In this document: positions 63,365-64,000 of the stretch, piece by piece
Numbering within the stretch: position 1 is the first letter of the stretch
Layout of the letters: the number at the start of each line of letters is the position of its first letter
Assembly (NCBI GenBank): GCA_002021875.1
Contig: CP018627.1
Location: 1,550,001-1,614,000 of the forward strand
Direction: 5' to 3'
From: Streptomyces hygroscopicus
Lineage (GTDB): Bacteria; Actinomycetota; Actinomycetes; Streptomycetales; Streptomycetaceae
DNA length: 64,000 nt
Translations under genes and position numbers: made by a program
The notes under the pieces: model-generated
What the model was told of the DNA's origin: nothing
Database searches by the model: none
The model's input: the letters and a program-made list of their open reading frames with translations, nothing else

Positions 63365-64000
63365 TCAAGAGGGCAGTTCCCTGTCGATGAACTCGAACAA
63401 CTCGTCGTCCGACGCGGAGTCGAGGGCGCCGTCGTCCACGGTGGGGTGGTGCCGGCCGGTGGCCTCGGCCGGTGTGTCGTCGGTCAGGCGCCACAGCAGC
63501 GCCTCCAGGCGCTTCGCCAGCCGGTCGCGGACCTCGTCGTGGGGCACGAGGCGTGCCATCGCCGCCTCCAGCCTCTCCAGCTCGCCGAAGACGGGCGCCG
63601 AGGTGTCCGCCTGCGCGGGGCACAGCTTTTCGCGCAGTTCGGCGGCGATGGCCGAGGGCGTCGGATGCCTGAAGACGACGGTGGCGGGGAGCCGCAGCCC
63701 GGTGGCGGCGGCGAGCCGGTTGCGCAGTTCGACACCGGTCAGTGAGTCGAAGCCCAGATCCTTGAAGGGGGTGTCAGCGGACACCGCCCCGGCGTCGGTG
63801 TGGCCCAGGACCGCCGCGGCCTGCGTGCGCACCAGCGTGAGCAGGATCCGGTGCTGTTCCTCCACGGGCACCGCCGCGAGCTGGGCGACCAGACCGGCGG
63901 CGGGCGCCCCGGTGGCGGCGGTACGACGTGTGGTCGTTCCGTTGTCGAGGAGCGTGCGCAGCAGGGCGGGCAGGGTGTCCGCGGGCTGAGCGGCCAGCGC
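63365..64000 (-). CDS. Partial type I polyketide synthase, C-terminus: KR tail-ACP-docking domain
   Basis: The frame is open from the right edge to the TGA at 63365-63367, giving the last 211 residues. The first visible residues (ALAAQPADTLPALLRTLL) align with the end of the module E KR. The ACP follows, with its phosphopantetheine Ser in GFDSLTGVEL, then a spacer and a C-terminal docking helix (SASDDELFEFIDREL). The docking helix shows that the protein hands its chain to another PKS, possibly the module encoded just downstream. Upstream KS, AT and any reductive domains lie outside the window. No internal start should be used, because the reading frame is clearly continuous. Confidence 0.9.
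   Translation of the reverse strand, partial: ALAAQPADTLPALLRTLLDNGTTTRRTAATGAPAAGLVAQLAAVPVEEQHRILLTLVRTQAAAVLGHTDAGAVSADTPFKDLGFDSLTGVELRNRLAAATGLRLPATVVFRHPTPSAIAAELREKLCPAQADTSAPVFGELERLEAAMARLVPHDEVRDRLAKRLEALLWRLTDDTPAEATGRHHPTVDDGALDSASDDELFEFIDRELPS

Noticed and set aside
59512-63390. 1292-codon plus-strand frame opposite the minus-strand PKS
   Set aside because: It is a shadow of a clear KS-AT-KR-ACP protein and has no motif of its own.
1-64000. Insertion sequences, prophage, CRISPR arrays, tRNA or rRNA genes
   Set aside because: None was seen. The only long repeats are homologous PKS tracts, and no transposase or integrase motif was recognised on either strand.

Overview
The window is high-GC actinobacterial DNA, most likely from a Streptomyces. 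The signs are very strong G/C third-position bias, GTG and TTG starts behind GGAGG-type ribosome sites, rare TTA codons, and Streptomyces-type families (TerD, DUF305, DUF6153-like, BlaI/M56). No rRNA, tRNA, CRISPR array, insertion sequence or phage gene was seen.

Left part (about 1-21,150): chromosomal genes in short operons. In order: a GT2 glycosyltransferase with receiver-like and GGDEF-like N-terminal domains (minus, coupled to a gene running off the left edge); an FAD monooxygenase; an ABC-2 permease coupled to an unusual S15-type hydrolase/ABC-ATPase fusion; a von Willebrand A protein and its membrane partner; TerD; a BlaI/M56 pair; DUF305 and DUF6153-like metal-associated proteins; a stress-type membrane protein; a small hypothetical; an ArsC-family protein; an acyl-CoA synthetase; a secreted M6 metalloprotease with two TTA codons; and an M28-like protein that seems to lack metal ligands. 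Long perfect hairpins separate several of these units.

Right part (about 21,400-64,000): part of a modular type I polyketide cluster with the hallmark tailoring genes of a polyether (ionophore-type) pathway. Three plus-strand PKS proteins carry five modules: A, B and C (malonyl AT, A-type KR, no DH), D (methylmalonyl AT, DH-ER-KR) and E (methylmalonyl AT, DH-KR). Tightly coupled behind them are two SnoaL-fold epoxide hydrolase/cyclases (both with Asp38 and Glu65), a MonCI/Lsd18-type flavin epoxidase, a KS protein with decayed AT and KR remnants (KSX type) and a free ACP (ACPX type). A perfect 19-bp hairpin ends this run. A cytochrome P450 (minus) and a MonCII/NanE-type discrete thioesterase (plus) diverge from a shared promoter region. 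Beyond a perfect 21-bp hairpin, PKS genes resume on the minus strand: one complete module (methylmalonyl AT, dead KR, so a beta-keto unit) and the 3' end of another PKS gene at the right edge.

How the genes would work together (inference from known polyether pathways): the PKS proteins dock through N-terminal coils and C-terminal helices and build an acyclic polyene-polyol chain. The chain is moved to the free ACP by the KS-like protein, epoxidised by the flavoenzyme, opened in a cascade by the SnoaL pair into cyclic ethers, oxidised by the P450 and released by the discrete thioesterase. No loading module, regulator, transporter or precursor gene is in the window, so the cluster must continue to the right. 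The product cannot be named from what is visible.
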